In this document: in pieces, positions 43,562-53,505 of the stretch
Layout of the letters: the number at the start of each line of letters is the position of its first letter
Numbering within the stretch: position 1 is the first letter of the stretch
Origin: Verrucomicrobiia bacterium
Lineage (GTDB): Bacteria > Verrucomicrobiota > Verrucomicrobiia > Verrucomicrobiales > DEV007
Length of the DNA stretch: 64,000 nucleotides
Assembly: GCA_030425385.1 (NCBI GenBank)
Contig: JAUIAH010000025.1
Coordinates: 50,210-114,209, forward strand
Direction of reading: 5' to 3'
The notes under the pieces: generated by a model
What the model was told of the DNA's origin: nothing
The model's input: the letters and a program-made list of their open reading frames with translations, nothing else
Database searches by the model: none
Made by a program: the position numbers and the translations under genes

Positions 43562-44719
43562 ATGCCTCCCGCCAAGAAGAAACGTAGTCCACGCAAGAAA
43601 GCTGTCGCCAAGGCGCCCAAGGCACCTAACATTCATGTCTTTATGGGCACGGATGAGGGACGTGTGAAGCAGGCGGCTCACGATTGCTTCACGGAGAAGA
43701 GCGCGGGTCTCGATGAATTCGGAGCGGAGACCCTGGATGGCACCGCAGAGAATTCTGAAGACGCCAGCGCGATCGTTGGGCGCACCTTGGAGGCCTTGCA
43801 GACCTTGCCTTTCTTTGGGGGAAACAAGGTGGTGTGGTTGAAAGGCGCTAACTTCATGGGGGACAATGTCACGGGCGGCTCGAAGACAACGCTTTCGAGT
43901 TTGGAGGCGTTGTTAGGGGTGCTCGAGCAAGGCCTTCCCCCAGAGGTGATCTTCATTCTGAGTGCCGGCCTCATTGACAAGCGCCGTACGTTCTACAAGA
44001 AACTCAACGCTCTCGCAAACATCCAGTCCTTTGACAAGCCGGATACCTCTCGAGATGGGTGGGAGGAGGATATCATGCAGTATGTCAGTGCGGAGGCGAG
44101 CAAACGGCACCTGCGATTTCAGCGTGAGAGTCTGGAACTTTTCGCCATGTTGATAGGGGCGGAAACGCAGCAAGTGGATCAGGAATTGGAGAAATTGGAT
44201 CTCTATTTGGGCAAAGCGCAACGCGACGTGCAACCAGACCACATCCGCAAGATCGTCGCTCTGAGTCGAGGTGGTGTCATCTTTGAGATCGGCAACGCCA
44301 TCGCCAAGCGGAATCTCTCACGCGTGCTCTATCTCATTGATCACCTCCTTTACCGTGGAGAATCAGCTGTGGGGATCCTGTTAGGTTCCATCGTGCCGCA
44401 AGTGCGTCGGCTGCTCCAGGCGAAGGATCTCGTTCAGCGTTTCAAGATTCGAGCCACCAACTATCAGAGTTTCAATCGTGAATTGGCGCGTCTGCCTCGG
44501 GAGGAAGTGGCGCATTTGCCGATGAAGAAGGACGGGACACCGAATGCGTATCCCATCTTCCTAGCCTCGCTCGAAGCCAAGAATTTCCGCGCGGAGGAAT
44601 TGCGGAGGGGGTTGGAGGCTTGTTTGGACGCGAACCTTCGGCTGGTGACCACGAGTCTCGACCACAAGGTCGTGCTCAATCAGGTCGTGGTACAACTCTT
44701 GACGGCCTCGTCGAAGTAG
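43562..44719 (+). CDS. holA: DNA polymerase III subunit delta
   Basis: A clamp-loader subunit of 385 residues. After a Lys/Ala/Pro-rich N-terminal extension (about 1-22) it follows the delta family pattern: IHVFMGTDEGRVKQAA, TLQTLPFFGGNKVVWLKGANF, VIFILSAGLIDKRRTFYKKL, LEKLDLYLGKAQRDVQPDHI and the C-terminal collar helices with LIDHLLYRGESAVGILLGSIVPQVRRLL. The Walker A motif is absent, as is normal for delta. It starts two bases after the preceding stop. Confidence 0.92.
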   Translation: MPPAKKKRSPRKKAVAKAPKAPNIHVFMGTDEGRVKQAAHDCFTEKSAGLDEFGAETLDGTAENSEDASAIVGRTLEALQTLPFFGGNKVVWLKGANFMGDNVTGGSKTTLSSLEALLGVLEQGLPPEVIFILSAGLIDKRRTFYKKLNALANIQSFDKPDTSRDGWEEDIMQYVSAEASKRHLRFQRESLELFAMLIGAETQQVDQELEKLDLYLGKAQRDVQPDHIRKIVALSRGGVIFEIGNAIAKRNLSRVLYLIDHLLYRGESAVGILLGSIVPQVRRLLQAKDLVQRFKIRATNYQSFNRELARLPREEVAHLPMKKDGTPNAYPIFLASLEAKNFRAEELRRGLEACLDANLRLVTTSLDHKVVLNQVVVQLLTASSK

Positions 44720-44749
44720 ACGCCGCGGCGGTAGCCGTTAAGGTGAGGC

Positions 44750-45313
44750 ATGGGCAAAGAGTTTCCTGAGATCGATGCGACCATGCGCCAATGGGTCGAG
44801 AAGCAACACCTGTTCTTTGTGGCCACCGCACCTCTTTCCGGTGAGGGCATGGTCAATTGTTCGCCCAAGGGGATGGATACTTTTCGTGTCTTGGGCCCGA
44901 AGGTGATTGGGTATCTCGATCTCACAGGGAGCGGTGTGGAAACCATCGCCCATGTGAAGGAGAATGGACGAATCGTGATCATGATGTGCGCCTTTGAAGG
45001 GGCGCCCAAGATCGTGCGCTTTCATGGGCGCGGTTCGGCCCATGAGATTGGCACGGAGGGCTATCGAGAATGGCAGTCGCATTTCCCTGAGCTTCCCGGA
45101 GCGCGTGCCATCATCATCGTGGACGTCGATCGCATTTCCGATTCCTGTGGTTATGCCGTGCCGCTTTATGACTATGTCAGCGATCGGGAGACCCTTCGAA
45201 AGTGGTCGAATCAGAAGACACCCGAAGGCGTCCGTGCTTATGTCAGGGAGAAGAATCAGGCGAGCTTGGATGGCCTGCCTGGGGCCGTGCTGCCGGAGTC
45301 TGTGGATGATTGA
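44750..45313 (+). CDS. pyridoxamine 5'-phosphate oxidase-like flavoprotein
   Basis: A 187-residue split-barrel protein of the PNPOx-like superfamily (MRQWVEKQHLFFVATAP, VNCSPKGMDTFRVLGPKVIGYLD, RIVIMMCAFEGAPKIVRFHGRG). Members usually bind FMN and reduce or oxidise small cofactors. There is no C-terminal PNPOx dimerisation region, so it is unlikely to be true PdxH. A purine-rich AGGTGAGG precedes the ATG. Confidence 0.85.
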   Translation: MGKEFPEIDATMRQWVEKQHLFFVATAPLSGEGMVNCSPKGMDTFRVLGPKVIGYLDLTGSGVETIAHVKENGRIVIMMCAFEGAPKIVRFHGRGSAHEIGTEGYREWQSHFPELPGARAIIIVDVDRISDSCGYAVPLYDYVSDRETLRKWSNQKTPEGVRAYVREKNQASLDGLPGAVLPESVDD

Positions 45314-45390
45314 ACCAGGCATGGAAGGATCTTTGTCTTGACCCTTTTCGCGCGGAGTGGAAGCTGCGAGACACCCACACTTATTGATTC

Positions 45391-47088
45391 ATGGCCAAGA
45401 ATTCTCTTCCTCGTCCGCATTCCTCACAAGTCGTTGACGGTGCTGACCGCGCGGCGAGTCGCGCGATGTTGCACGCCGTCGGTTTCCAACGCGACGACTT
45501 CGAGAAACCTCAGATCGGCATCGCCTCGACGTGGAGCCAGGTCACGCCGTGCAATATCCACATCGATCGCCTGGCGCGTGAGTCAGCCAAGGGTGCCGAC
45601 GCTGCGGGTGGCAAGTCCATTATCTTTAACACGATCACGATTTCAGATGGGATTTCCATGGGCACGGAGGGAATGAAGTATTCCCTCGTATCGCGAGAAG
45701 TGATTGCGGATTCCATCGAAACCGTGGTGGCTTGTGAAGGTCTAGATGGCGTGGTTGCGATTGGAGGGTGCGATAAGAACATGCCCGCCTGTCTCATCGC
45801 CTTGGCTCGCCTGAATCGCCCCTCCGTCTTTGTCTACGGAGGCACGATTCTCCCTGGCAAGCACTGTGACGAAGACGTGGATGTGGTTTCTGTCTTCGAG
45901 GCTGTGGGCAAACACGCTAACAAAGAGATCGATGATGCCGAGTTGCAGGCGATCGAGGCCTGCGCCATCCCCGGGGAGGGATCCTGTGGGGGGATGTACA
46001 CGGCCAATACGATGGCATCCGCGATCGAAGCTCTCGGGATGAGCTTGCCAAACAGTTCGGCACAGGCAGCGGTTTCCAATGACAAGATGCGTGACTGCTT
46101 TGATGCCGGCGCGGCGGTGGTCAATATGCTGCAGTTGGGAATCACGCCGTCTGACATCCTCACACGGGATGCCTTTGAGAACGCCATCACCTTGGTGATT
46201 GCCTTAGGTGGATCCACCAATGCGGTCTTGCATCTTCTCGCCATGGCGCATGCGGCCAATGTGCCGCTAGAGATTGACGACTTTGCCAGGATTGGTGCCA
46301 AGACTCCGGTGCTGGCGGACTTGAAGCCCAGCGGGAAGTACGTGATGGCCAAACTTGTTGAGATCGGAGGAACCTTGCCCTTGATGAAGCGCTTGCTGGC
46401 CGCCGGCATGTTGCATGGCGACTGCATGACGGTCACTGGGAAGACTTTGGCGGAGAACTTAGCCAAAGTGAAAGACGACTACCCCGAGGGACAGGCAATC
46501 ATCCGGGATCTTAAGGATCCCATTAAGAAAGATAGTCACTTGGTGGTTCTGTATGGAAACCTTGCGCCAGATGGTGCCGTGGCCAAGATCAGCGGCAAAG
46601 AAGGGGAAGCCTTCACGGGGCGGGCGCGTGTGTTTGATTCCGAGGAAGCGGCCATGCAGGCGATTCTGGAAGGGGATATTGTGGCGGGCGATGTGATCGT
46701 CATCCGGATGGAAGGCCCTAAAGGAGGACCAGGCATGCGTGAAATGCTAGGGCCTACCTCTGCTGTCATGGGCCGCGGGTTGGGTGACAAAGTCGCTCTC
46801 ATCACCGATGGACGCTTCTCTGGAGGAAGCCATGGATTTGTGGTGGGACATATCAGTCCTGAAGCGTATGTGGGTGGGCCGATTGGTCTGTTAGAGGAAG
46901 GGGATACGATTACCATTGATGCCGCCCAGAAACAGATTCGCGTTGACCTCACGGACGAGGTGTTGGCGAAGAGGCGCGAGCAGTGGTCCGCACCGGCGCC
47001 ACGCTATCGTCGTGGGGTGCTGGCAAAGTATGCCAAGACAGTGACTTCCGCCTCTGAAGGGGCGGTTACCGATAAAGACATCCTATAA
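45391..47088 (+). CDS. ilvD: dihydroxy-acid dehydratase
   Basis: The third step of branched-chain amino acid synthesis, converting 2,3-dihydroxy acids to 2-keto acids. The 565-residue protein has the three iron-sulfur cysteines Cys54 (TPCNIHI), Cys127 ([10 protein letters not shown]) and Cys199 ([14 protein letters not shown]), the catalytic serine region [11 protein letters not shown], and [12 protein letters not shown]. Full length and fully conserved. It stands as the last gene of a plus-strand run; ilvB/ilvC are not in the window. Confidence 0.97.
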   Translation: MAKNSLPRPHSSQVVDGADRAASRAMLHAVGFQRDDFEKPQIGIASTWSQVTPCNIHIDRLARESAKGADAAGGKSIIFNTITISDGISMGTEGMKYSLVSREVIADSIETVVACEGLDGVVAIGGCDKNMPACLIALARLNRPSVFVYGGTILPGKHCDEDVDVVSVFEAVGKHANKEIDDAELQAIEACAIPGEGSCGGMYTANTMASAIEALGMSLPNSSAQAAVSNDKMRDCFDAGAAVVNMLQLGITPSDILTRDAFENAITLVIALGGSTNAVLHLLAMAHAANVPLEIDDFARIGAKTPVLADLKPSGKYVMAKLVEIGGTLPLMKRLLAAGMLHGDCMTVTGKTLAENLAKVKDDYPEGQAIIRDLKDPIKKDSHLVVLYGNLAPDGAVAKISGKEGEAFTGRARVFDSEEAAMQAILEGDIVAGDVIVIRMEGPKGGPGMREMLGPTSAVMGRGLGDKVALITDGRFSGGSHGFVVGHISPEAYVGGPIGLLEEGDTITIDAAQKQIRVDLTDEVLAKRREQWSAPAPRYRRGVLAKYAKTVTSASEGAVTDKDIL

Positions 47089-47251
47089 GAGGGCTCTCTT
47101 TTGAGGGACCGATAGCTGGGGGCAAGGTTGAGAACCCCACCTAGTTGTAGTTGCAATGTATTCGCTGCGAAACTAATTTGTCACATTCGAAGGAGTTCCG
47201 CTTGTATCGGAGTTTCCAGCCCCCTAATTTCTCTCCCCCCTAAGGTCGCTC

Positions 47252-50200
47252 ATGCCCATGTCTACCCATACCCTTCTTATCTTCCTGGCTCTCGTTCTGC
47301 CACTGCGCGCCAGCGTCCTCATCAATGAGGTGCACATCAATCCTCCTGGGGGAGACGACGAGGGGCACCAGTATGTGGAAGTGATTTCTCTCAACGATGA
47401 GACCAAGGCGCCAGAAGCTCAGGTGTTGGGAAATCTGACGCTCCTCTTTCTGGACTCGAATGGTGGCAGTGTGGGTGAAGTGCGAGAAAGTCTCTCTTTG
47501 CAGGGTCTTGAGACAGGCACGAATGGGATCCTTCTCATTGGGATTGGCTTCGACACCGCTGTGCCGTGGACGATTCCCTCCGAAACGAAGACTGCGGACT
47601 TTGCCAAGCTCAAAGGAGCCAACGGTTCGGGTGACATTGGGCCGAAAGGGGGGCTTTCAGTTCTGTTAGTGGAAGGCTTTACGGGCAGTAACGGCCAGGA
47701 TCTGGATGGGGTCGATGATGGAGACCTCGGTCAGGAACCGTGGACGCGCATCCGCGACAGCATTGGCTATGGAGATGCCCCTTATGAGACGCGGCTCTTT
47801 CTCGATGTCGTTCCGGACAACCTCAGCCGCAGTGCGGATAATACGACTCAGAATACCACGCGAGCGTGGTATGGCGGAGCGCTCCTCGATACCGAAGGCC
47901 TGCTATCGTTGAGCTTCGAAGAACCTTTCGGCCCTTTCACCGGGACGGCGACACCAGGGGCACCCAATCAAGGTCCGCCTGCCGAGAATCCCATTCGGAT
48001 CAATGAGGTGCTGGTCAACCCAGGCGGCGAAGACGGCAATAATGAATTCATTGAACTGATCAGCACGACAGGCGGCATCACTTCGACAGCAGGCCTTTGG
48101 CTGCTTGTGTTAGATTCGCAGAGTGATGGCGGTGTTGTAGGGGAAGTGTTAGAGGCTTGGGATCTTTCGGGTCAGACCACGGGTACTAATGGACTTCTGG
48201 TCGTTGGCGATGATTACACGCGATCAATGAATCCCTGGAAAGACATCATTAGCAAAGACAGCGCGATCTTCGATCCTGCCGGAATGGGCGCCGGTGACAT
48301 CGGCGGAAACGATGGCTTCACGTTGCTTCTGGTGTCTGGATTCACCGGGAAGGCACGCGACTCCCTGGGAAATGGCGACGACGTGGACACGAACGATGAC
48401 GGGATGATCGATGCGTTCCCCTGGGATACGTCAGGCGGTGAGAATGGGATCCTTGATAGTGTCGGGTTCTCGGAGCTTAGCCCCTTGGACAATAGCATTG
48501 TTCAACAAACCTTGGCTCCAGCGGATGTGACGCCTCAGGTGGCTGATGGATTTCACCCAGATTCCGTCGTGCGTGATCCCGGCGACATGACGGCGAATGC
48601 GGGCACCGCGTGGCAAGGTGGGAACGTCGGTGGGAATAGCGGCACGGGCGTGGCTTACAATCCGGACCGTTTCTTTGGGGCCTTCCGTTCGCAGGTGACG
48701 CCTGGGTTGCCTAACTTGGCGGAGGCATCCCCGCAGAGTCTGATCCTCATCAACGAGGTCCACCTGGATCCAGTGGCCGACCCCGATTTGAATTTCGAAT
48801 ATGTGGAGCTTCTCAGTCCCACGCGCACCTATACCCCCCTGCAGAACCTGTCACTGCTCTTGGTTGATGTGTCAGGGGTATCCAAGGGCATTGTCCGCAA
48901 CGTCCTTGACCTCCGTGGTCTGACCACGGGTTCGAATGGACTCCTTCTGCTTGGGGATAGTTATAGTGAGACGTCGCCCTACGGCGCCCCCATGAGGACG
49001 CACCTTGAAGATCCTCCGGGATTGGATTTCAACGACATCGGGCCCAATGGCAACTTCGCCATGCTCTTGGTCGATGGATTCACCAGCGCTGAAGGAGTGG
49101 ACCTCGATGAGAACGATGATGGAATGTTTGACGTAGCCCCGTGGACCGCAGTCATGGATGCAGTAGGCTTTGGAGAGGAACTGCTGCAAACGGAGAATAT
49201 CGCCAACCTCAACGAGGTCGGTTTCACGCCAGACACGCTCAGTCGGATTCCCTCAGCCCACACACCTAACAGTGTGGCAGCTTGGTCGGGCGCGCGGCTT
49301 GAGGGAGAGGCGAATACGAGCCTCGCGTATGGAGAATTCTTCGGTCCTTTCCAGGGCCAGGCGACCCCGGGACAAGCGAACGCGGCCGCCCCAATCCTTG
49401 AGGCATCGCTCCTGATCAATGAGGTACACATCAATCCTCCGGGTGATGACGATAATTACGAATTCATTGAGATTCTCTCGACCAGTGGAGGTCGCCAATC
49501 CACCCATGACCACACACTTGTCTTGGTCGAGAATGCTGGCGATGGCGGGGGAGACATCCTTGAGTTCTGGAATCTCGATGGGATGGCGACGGGTTCCAAT
49601 GGACTCCTTTTGTTAGGCAATGGCTACAGCCCAGGCACCTTGGCCTACTGGGATCGATCCCTATTTCCCGATCTCGTGCCCGAAGTGCCGCATAGCGCAG
49701 CGCTGAATGGGCAGGTGACGGCGGTGGGAGATCCCTTGGATCTAGGAAACGAGAATCTGGGGCCTAACAATAGCTTTGTCTTGCTCCTCGTGAAGAAGTT
49801 CCGGGGAGAGGTTGGCCAAGATTTGGATGAAGACAACGATGGTGTCTTTGACGCGCAGGCGTTGCCTTGGGCGGTCGATAGCGGCACCAATGGAATCCTG
49901 GACGCCATCTCCATTCTTGATTACAGCTCGGCTACCATGACGTTTGATGGGCTTGCCTATGTCGAGGCGATGCTCGGTCAAGAAACGTATGTGCCTGACA
50001 CTGTGGCCCGTCGAGTGGGGCAGCATCAGCCTATCGATCTTGCTGCGTGGTTCGGAGGCAGTCTGGCCGGGGATCAACCCACGGGGCTCGCCTACGGAAC
50101 GGAATTCTTTGGCCAACAAGCGTCTGCGACTCCAGGCCTTCCTAACGGAAACACTGATGATCCCAATGCTGATGATGACCATGATGGAGAGAGCAACGGT

Positions 50201-50476
50201 GCTGAAGCGATTGCCGGGACGGATCCCCTTGATCCGGCCGATTATTTGCGAGTTACCGCCTTGACCCGAGATGGCGCTACCCCTGTGTTGACCTGGACCA
50301 GCGTCACCGGCAAAGCCTATCATGTCGAGTACTCTGTCAGTCTAGAGGGTGCGTGGGAAACCATCTCCACATCCCCTGTGGCCGCGGCCGATGGCAACCT
50401 CACCACGTTCATGGATGACGACGCGGAGCGGGCAGGGCGCACGGTAGGTTTCTACCGTGTGCGCGTCTCTCAGTGA
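47252..50476 (+). CDS. exported protein with four lamin-tail domains
   Basis: A 1,074-residue protein with signal peptide (MPMSTHTLLIFLALVLPLRA). Four lamin-tail-like units repeat: LINEVHINPPGGDD (about residue 22), RINEVLVNPGGEDGNNEFIE (about 249), LINEVHLDPVADPD (about 501) and LINEVHINPPGDDDNYEFIE (about 724). Each is followed by LLLVDGF/LLLVSGF-type strands and a GTATPGAPN-like ending. The C-terminus has a Ca-type loop (DDDHDGESNG), AGTDPLDP and the tail HVEYSVSLEGAWETI to GFYRVRVSQ. Its stop overlaps the convergent folK by seven bases. Probably surface or matrix associated. Confidence 0.8.
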   Translation: MPMSTHTLLIFLALVLPLRASVLINEVHINPPGGDDEGHQYVEVISLNDETKAPEAQVLGNLTLLFLDSNGGSVGEVRESLSLQGLETGTNGILLIGIGFDTAVPWTIPSETKTADFAKLKGANGSGDIGPKGGLSVLLVEGFTGSNGQDLDGVDDGDLGQEPWTRIRDSIGYGDAPYETRLFLDVVPDNLSRSADNTTQNTTRAWYGGALLDTEGLLSLSFEEPFGPFTGTATPGAPNQGPPAENPIRINEVLVNPGGEDGNNEFIELISTTGGITSTAGLWLLVLDSQSDGGVVGEVLEAWDLSGQTTGTNGLLVVGDDYTRSMNPWKDIISKDSAIFDPAGMGAGDIGGNDGFTLLLVSGFTGKARDSLGNGDDVDTNDDGMIDAFPWDTSGGENGILDSVGFSELSPLDNSIVQQTLAPADVTPQVADGFHPDSVVRDPGDMTANAGTAWQGGNVGGNSGTGVAYNPDRFFGAFRSQVTPGLPNLAEASPQSLILINEVHLDPVADPDLNFEYVELLSPTRTYTPLQNLSLLLVDVSGVSKGIVRNVLDLRGLTTGSNGLLLLGDSYSETSPYGAPMRTHLEDPPGLDFNDIGPNGNFAMLLVDGFTSAEGVDLDENDDGMFDVAPWTAVMDAVGFGEELLQTENIANLNEVGFTPDTLSRIPSAHTPNSVAAWSGARLEGEANTSLAYGEFFGPFQGQATPGQANAAAPILEASLLINEVHINPPGDDDNYEFIEILSTSGGRQSTHDHTLVLVENAGDGGGDILEFWNLDGMATGSNGLLLLGNGYSPGTLAYWDRSLFPDLVPEVPHSAALNGQVTAVGDPLDLGNENLGPNNSFVLLLVKKFRGEVGQDLDEDNDGVFDAQALPWAVDSGTNGILDAISILDYSSATMTFDGLAYVEAMLGQETYVPDTVARRVGQHQPIDLAAWFGGSLAGDQPTGLAYGTEFFGQQASATPGLPNGNTDDPNADDDHDGESNGAEAIAGTDPLDPADYLRVTALTRDGATPVLTWTSVTGKAYHVEYSVSLEGAWETISTSPVAAADGNLTTFMDDDAERAGRTVGFYRVRVSQ

Positions 50477-50970
50477 TCCGTGAACGGCTGGATTGGCTGC
50501 GTGCCTTGCAAGCGTTGGATCGCGGCGCTGATCGTCTCGCCAGAGGGAAGGGTCAACGCTGGCTCCAGATTGGCGAGCGGTTGGAGCACGAATAAGCGTT
50601 CTTCAAGATGCGGATGCGGCACGACCAATGAATCGGTTGCCAAGGTACAACCGTCAATAAGGAGGATATCGATATCGACCACGCGAGCCTCGTGAAACGC
50701 TCCCGTTCGCGTGCGGCCGAGCTGTTTCTCAATGGCGAGCACGGATGCCAGCAAGTCTTCTGGATCACCGTCGAGCGCTCCCGTGACCACCGTGTTCACA
50801 AAAGCAGGTGAGCCGTCAGGGCAATCCACTGGGGCGCTTTCGTAGAGCGGCGCTCTTCGCAGTTCGGTGAGTATGGGCAGTGCTCCCAGCGCGTCCCATG
50901 CCCGCTGAATCATCTGAGCGCGATCACCCAGATTCGAGCCGAGACCAAGCGCGCACCATGCTCCGCGCAT
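50470..50970 (-). CDS. folK: 2-amino-4-hydroxy-6-hydroxymethyldihydropteridine diphosphokinase
   Basis: HPPK of folate biosynthesis, 166 residues. Signature stretches: ALGLGSNLGDR at the N-terminus, PAFVNTVV, the catalytic ARVVDIDILLID and VPHPHLEERLFVLQPLANL. It is the last gene of the minus-strand block, three bases after dapB, and converges with the lamin-tail gene. Confidence 0.95.
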   Translation of the reverse strand: MRGAWCALGLGSNLGDRAQMIQRAWDALGALPILTELRRAPLYESAPVDCPDGSPAFVNTVVTGALDGDPEDLLASVLAIEKQLGRTRTGAFHEARVVDIDILLIDGCTLATDSLVVPHPHLEERLFVLQPLANLEPALTLPSGETISAAIQRLQGTQPIQPFTDH

Positions 50971-50973
50971 CGG

Positions 50974-51726
50974 TCACTTCAGTTCAAGGACATCCTGCAT
51001 GTCGTAGAGACCTGCAGGCTTCCCACGCAACCACTTGGCTGCTCGGATCGCTCCATTGGCGAAGGTGTCTCTGCTAGAAGCCTTATGGGTCAGTTCCACG
51101 CGTTCGCCGATGCCGGCGAACGTCACCGTGTGATCGCCGACCACGTCTCCACCACGAAGGGCGTGGACACCGATCTCTTGATGAGGGCGTTCTCCGACAA
51201 TGCCTTCTCGGCCATGCTGAGCATGTTCATTGTAAGTCAAGCCACGTGATTCTGCTAGAATTTCGGCCAGGCGTTTCGCTGTTCCGCTAGGGGCATCTTT
51301 CTTCAAGCGGTGATGCATTTCAACCACTTCGATGTCGAATCCATCTCCGAGAATCTCCGAAGCTTTCTGACTGAGCCAGAAGAGCGTGTTCACACCCACG
51401 CTGAAGTTGGGCGCAAAGACCACGGGCACCTTCTGAGCCGCTGTGCGGATGGCGTTGACTTCATCGTCGGTGTGTCCAGTCGTGCCAATCACAATGCTCT
51501 TGCCGAGTTCCGCACAGCCTCGAAGGAGCTCCCCGGTGAAGGCGTGGAAACTGAAATCCACGACCGCATCACAATTGGGAAGCACGGAGAGGAGGGAATC
51601 ACCCACATCGATCTGGTGCACGACGGTGACGTCTGCGTCGGCAGCGGCACAACGGATCACGGCCTGCCCCATCCGACCCAAAGCGCCAGTTACTAACAAT
51701 TTCACGCCGGTGTCTGTATCGCTCAT
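50974..51726 (-). CDS. dapB: 4-hydroxy-tetrahydrodipicolinate reductase
   Basis: Second DAP-pathway step dedicated to lysine and peptidoglycan. The 250-residue protein has the nucleotide-binding LLVTGALGRMGQAV, GTTGHTDDEV, APNFSVGVNTLF and the catalytic EMHHRLKKDAPSGTAKRLAE. Its ATG overlaps the dapA stop by four bases. Length is slightly short but usual for this phylum. Confidence 0.96.
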   Translation of the reverse strand: MSDTDTGVKLLVTGALGRMGQAVIRCAAADADVTVVHQIDVGDSLLSVLPNCDAVVDFSFHAFTGELLRGCAELGKSIVIGTTGHTDDEVNAIRTAAQKVPVVFAPNFSVGVNTLFWLSQKASEILGDGFDIEVVEMHHRLKKDAPSGTAKRLAEILAESRGLTYNEHAQHGREGIVGERPHQEIGVHALRGGDVVGDHTVTFAGIGERVELTHKASSRDTFANGAIRAAKWLRGKPAGLYDMQDVLELK

Positions 51727-52607
51727 GAGGAAATCAGGTCAAGCTGTTCGAGGATCTGCTTCAGTTCCACGCGCTTCTCCTCTGGCAGAGGCACCATGGG
51801 CAAGCGGAGGTCGGGCTCGCAAGCGCCAGCCAGGTGCATGGCTGCTTTGATGGGCACGGGGTTCGTGTCCAGTTTGAGGAAGCCACTGAACAGCGGGTAG
51901 AACTGCTCATGCAGGGCGAGCGCATCTGCCCATCGCCCTTCCAAAGCTGCCTTGACCAGATCCGTCATCACCCGCGGGATCAGGTTGCCCGCCACACTCA
52001 CCACGCCAACGGCTCCGACGGACATGAACGGAATGGTGAGGGAGTCGTCCCCCGAGACGACCTCAAAGGCCTCCGGAAGCGCGGCTTTCAGTTGGCTGAC
52101 GCGTTCGGGAGTGCCGCCAGCTTCTTTCATGGCGCAAATGTTGGGGCAGACGGCGTGCAATCGCGCCACTGTCTCCACGCCAATCTCGATCTGACAGCGT
52201 CCGGGAATGCTGTAGAGCATGATCGGGAGACCAGTCGATTCGCCAATCGCCTTGTAATGTTGATAGAGACCTTCTTGTGAGGGTTTGTTGTAGTAGGGGG
52301 CCACCAAGAGCGCTGCGTCAGCACCCGCCTTCTCCGCCGCTTGCGTCATGGAGATCGCTTCCCGGGTAGAGTTGGATCCCGTACCGGCGGTCACGAGACA
52401 CCGTTTGTCTGCCGCTGCGATCACCAGCTCGATCACTTGCTGGTGCTCTGCATGTGATAGAGTGGGGGACTCGCCCGTGGTGCCGACGGGGACGACGCCT
52501 GCCACGCCCCCTGCCACCTGTTTCTCCACCAGGGCGCGGAGAGCGGCTTCGTCAACGTTCCGGTCTCGGAACGGAGTGATGAGGGCGGTGTGAGCTCCTT
52601 CAAACAT
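51723..52607 (-). CDS. dapA: 4-hydroxy-tetrahydrodipicolinate synthase
   Basis: Condenses pyruvate and aspartate semialdehyde. 294 residues with VGTTGESPTL (42-50), VAPYYNKPSQEG, catalytic Tyr132 (LYSIPGR) and Schiff-base Lys161 (AMKEAGG). It lies three bases after dapF and overlaps dapB, forming a dapF-dapA-dapB operon. Confidence 0.97.
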   Translation of the reverse strand: MFEGAHTALITPFRDRNVDEAALRALVEKQVAGGVAGVVPVGTTGESPTLSHAEHQQVIELVIAAADKRCLVTAGTGSNSTREAISMTQAAEKAGADAALLVAPYYNKPSQEGLYQHYKAIGESTGLPIMLYSIPGRCQIEIGVETVARLHAVCPNICAMKEAGGTPERVSQLKAALPEAFEVVSGDDSLTIPFMSVGAVGVVSVAGNLIPRVMTDLVKAALEGRWADALALHEQFYPLFSGFLKLDTNPVPIKAAMHLAGACEPDLRLPMVPLPEEKRVELKQILEQLDLISS

Positions 52608-52610
52608 GCG

Positions 52611-53459
52611 TTAGGCTTGGTTCGAGTTGGGTTCGTGGGTGGTCAAAGTGATGGTTCCTTCAAAGACAAAGTCGGCGGGACCGGTGAGCGTGACTTGTCG
52701 GAACACGTCTCCCTCCCTTGTGAATCCGATAGATAAGGTATCCCCGCCTGCCACCGTGACCGCGATGGGGCTTGGGGCGTTGGTGAGTTCCGCATGGAGC
52801 ATGGCACAGGCAGCCATGCCCGTCCCACAAGCGAGCGTCTCGCCTTCTACCCCACGCTCATACGTGCGGATCTTGAGGGCTTGCGGACGGAGGACCTGGG
52901 CGAAATTGGCATTCGTTCCCGCCGGTGCGAACGCTTCGTGATAGCGCAGGCTGGCACCCATGGGGATGAGATCCACCGCATCCACATCCTCCGTGAAGAC
53001 AACCGCATGGGGGACGCCTGTGTTGAGAGCATGCACCGGATGCGCGGCCCCATCGGACAATGTGAGCGATTGATTGAGAAGGCGATCCACAGGATCACTC
53101 AACTGCACACATACCTCACCACGCTCCCCCGGAAAGGTGGCCTCGATCACGCCCGCGATGGTCTCAAACGTCAGGGTGGTCAGGGTTCCGCCATGCAGCC
53201 GATTGAGAAACTTGGCGAAACAGCGTGCGCCATTGCCACACATTTCCGCCTCGCCTCCATCAGCATTGTAGTATCGCATGCGCGCGGTGGCCCCATTCTC
53301 TGCAGGCTCGACTAACATCAGCCCATCGGCACCCACGCCACGATGCCGATCGCAAAGGGAGGCGATTTGCGCTTTCGTCAGGGAACGGCTGCCATCGCGG
53401 TTGTCCATGACCACGAAGTCATTGCCGGCCCCATTCATCTTGGTGAATGTTAGAGGCAT
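52611..53459 (-). CDS. dapF: diaminopimelate epimerase
   Basis: Interconverts LL- and meso-DAP for cell walls and lysine. 282 residues with the catalytic cysteines Cys74 (EMCGNGARC) and Cys211 (LACGTGMAAC), plus NGAGNDFVV at the N-terminus. It starts the compact dap operon, 46 bases downstream of trpA. Confidence 0.96.
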   Translation of the reverse strand: MPLTFTKMNGAGNDFVVMDNRDGSRSLTKAQIASLCDRHRGVGADGLMLVEPAENGATARMRYYNADGGEAEMCGNGARCFAKFLNRLHGGTLTTLTFETIAGVIEATFPGERGEVCVQLSDPVDRLLNQSLTLSDGAAHPVHALNTGVPHAVVFTEDVDAVDLIPMGASLRYHEAFAPAGTNANFAQVLRPQALKIRTYERGVEGETLACGTGMAACAMLHAELTNAPSPIAVTVAGGDTLSIGFTREGDVFRQVTLTGPADFVFEGTITLTTHEPNSNQA

Positions 53460-53505
53460 GGAATACGGATTATCCTGGAGAAATTAGCCGTTTCTCGGGC
53501 CTTCT

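Noticed and set aside
47089..47251. Possible small RNA or riboswitch between ilvD and the lamin-tail gene
   Set aside because: No stable conserved fold or known leader motif was seen; only weak self-complementarity.
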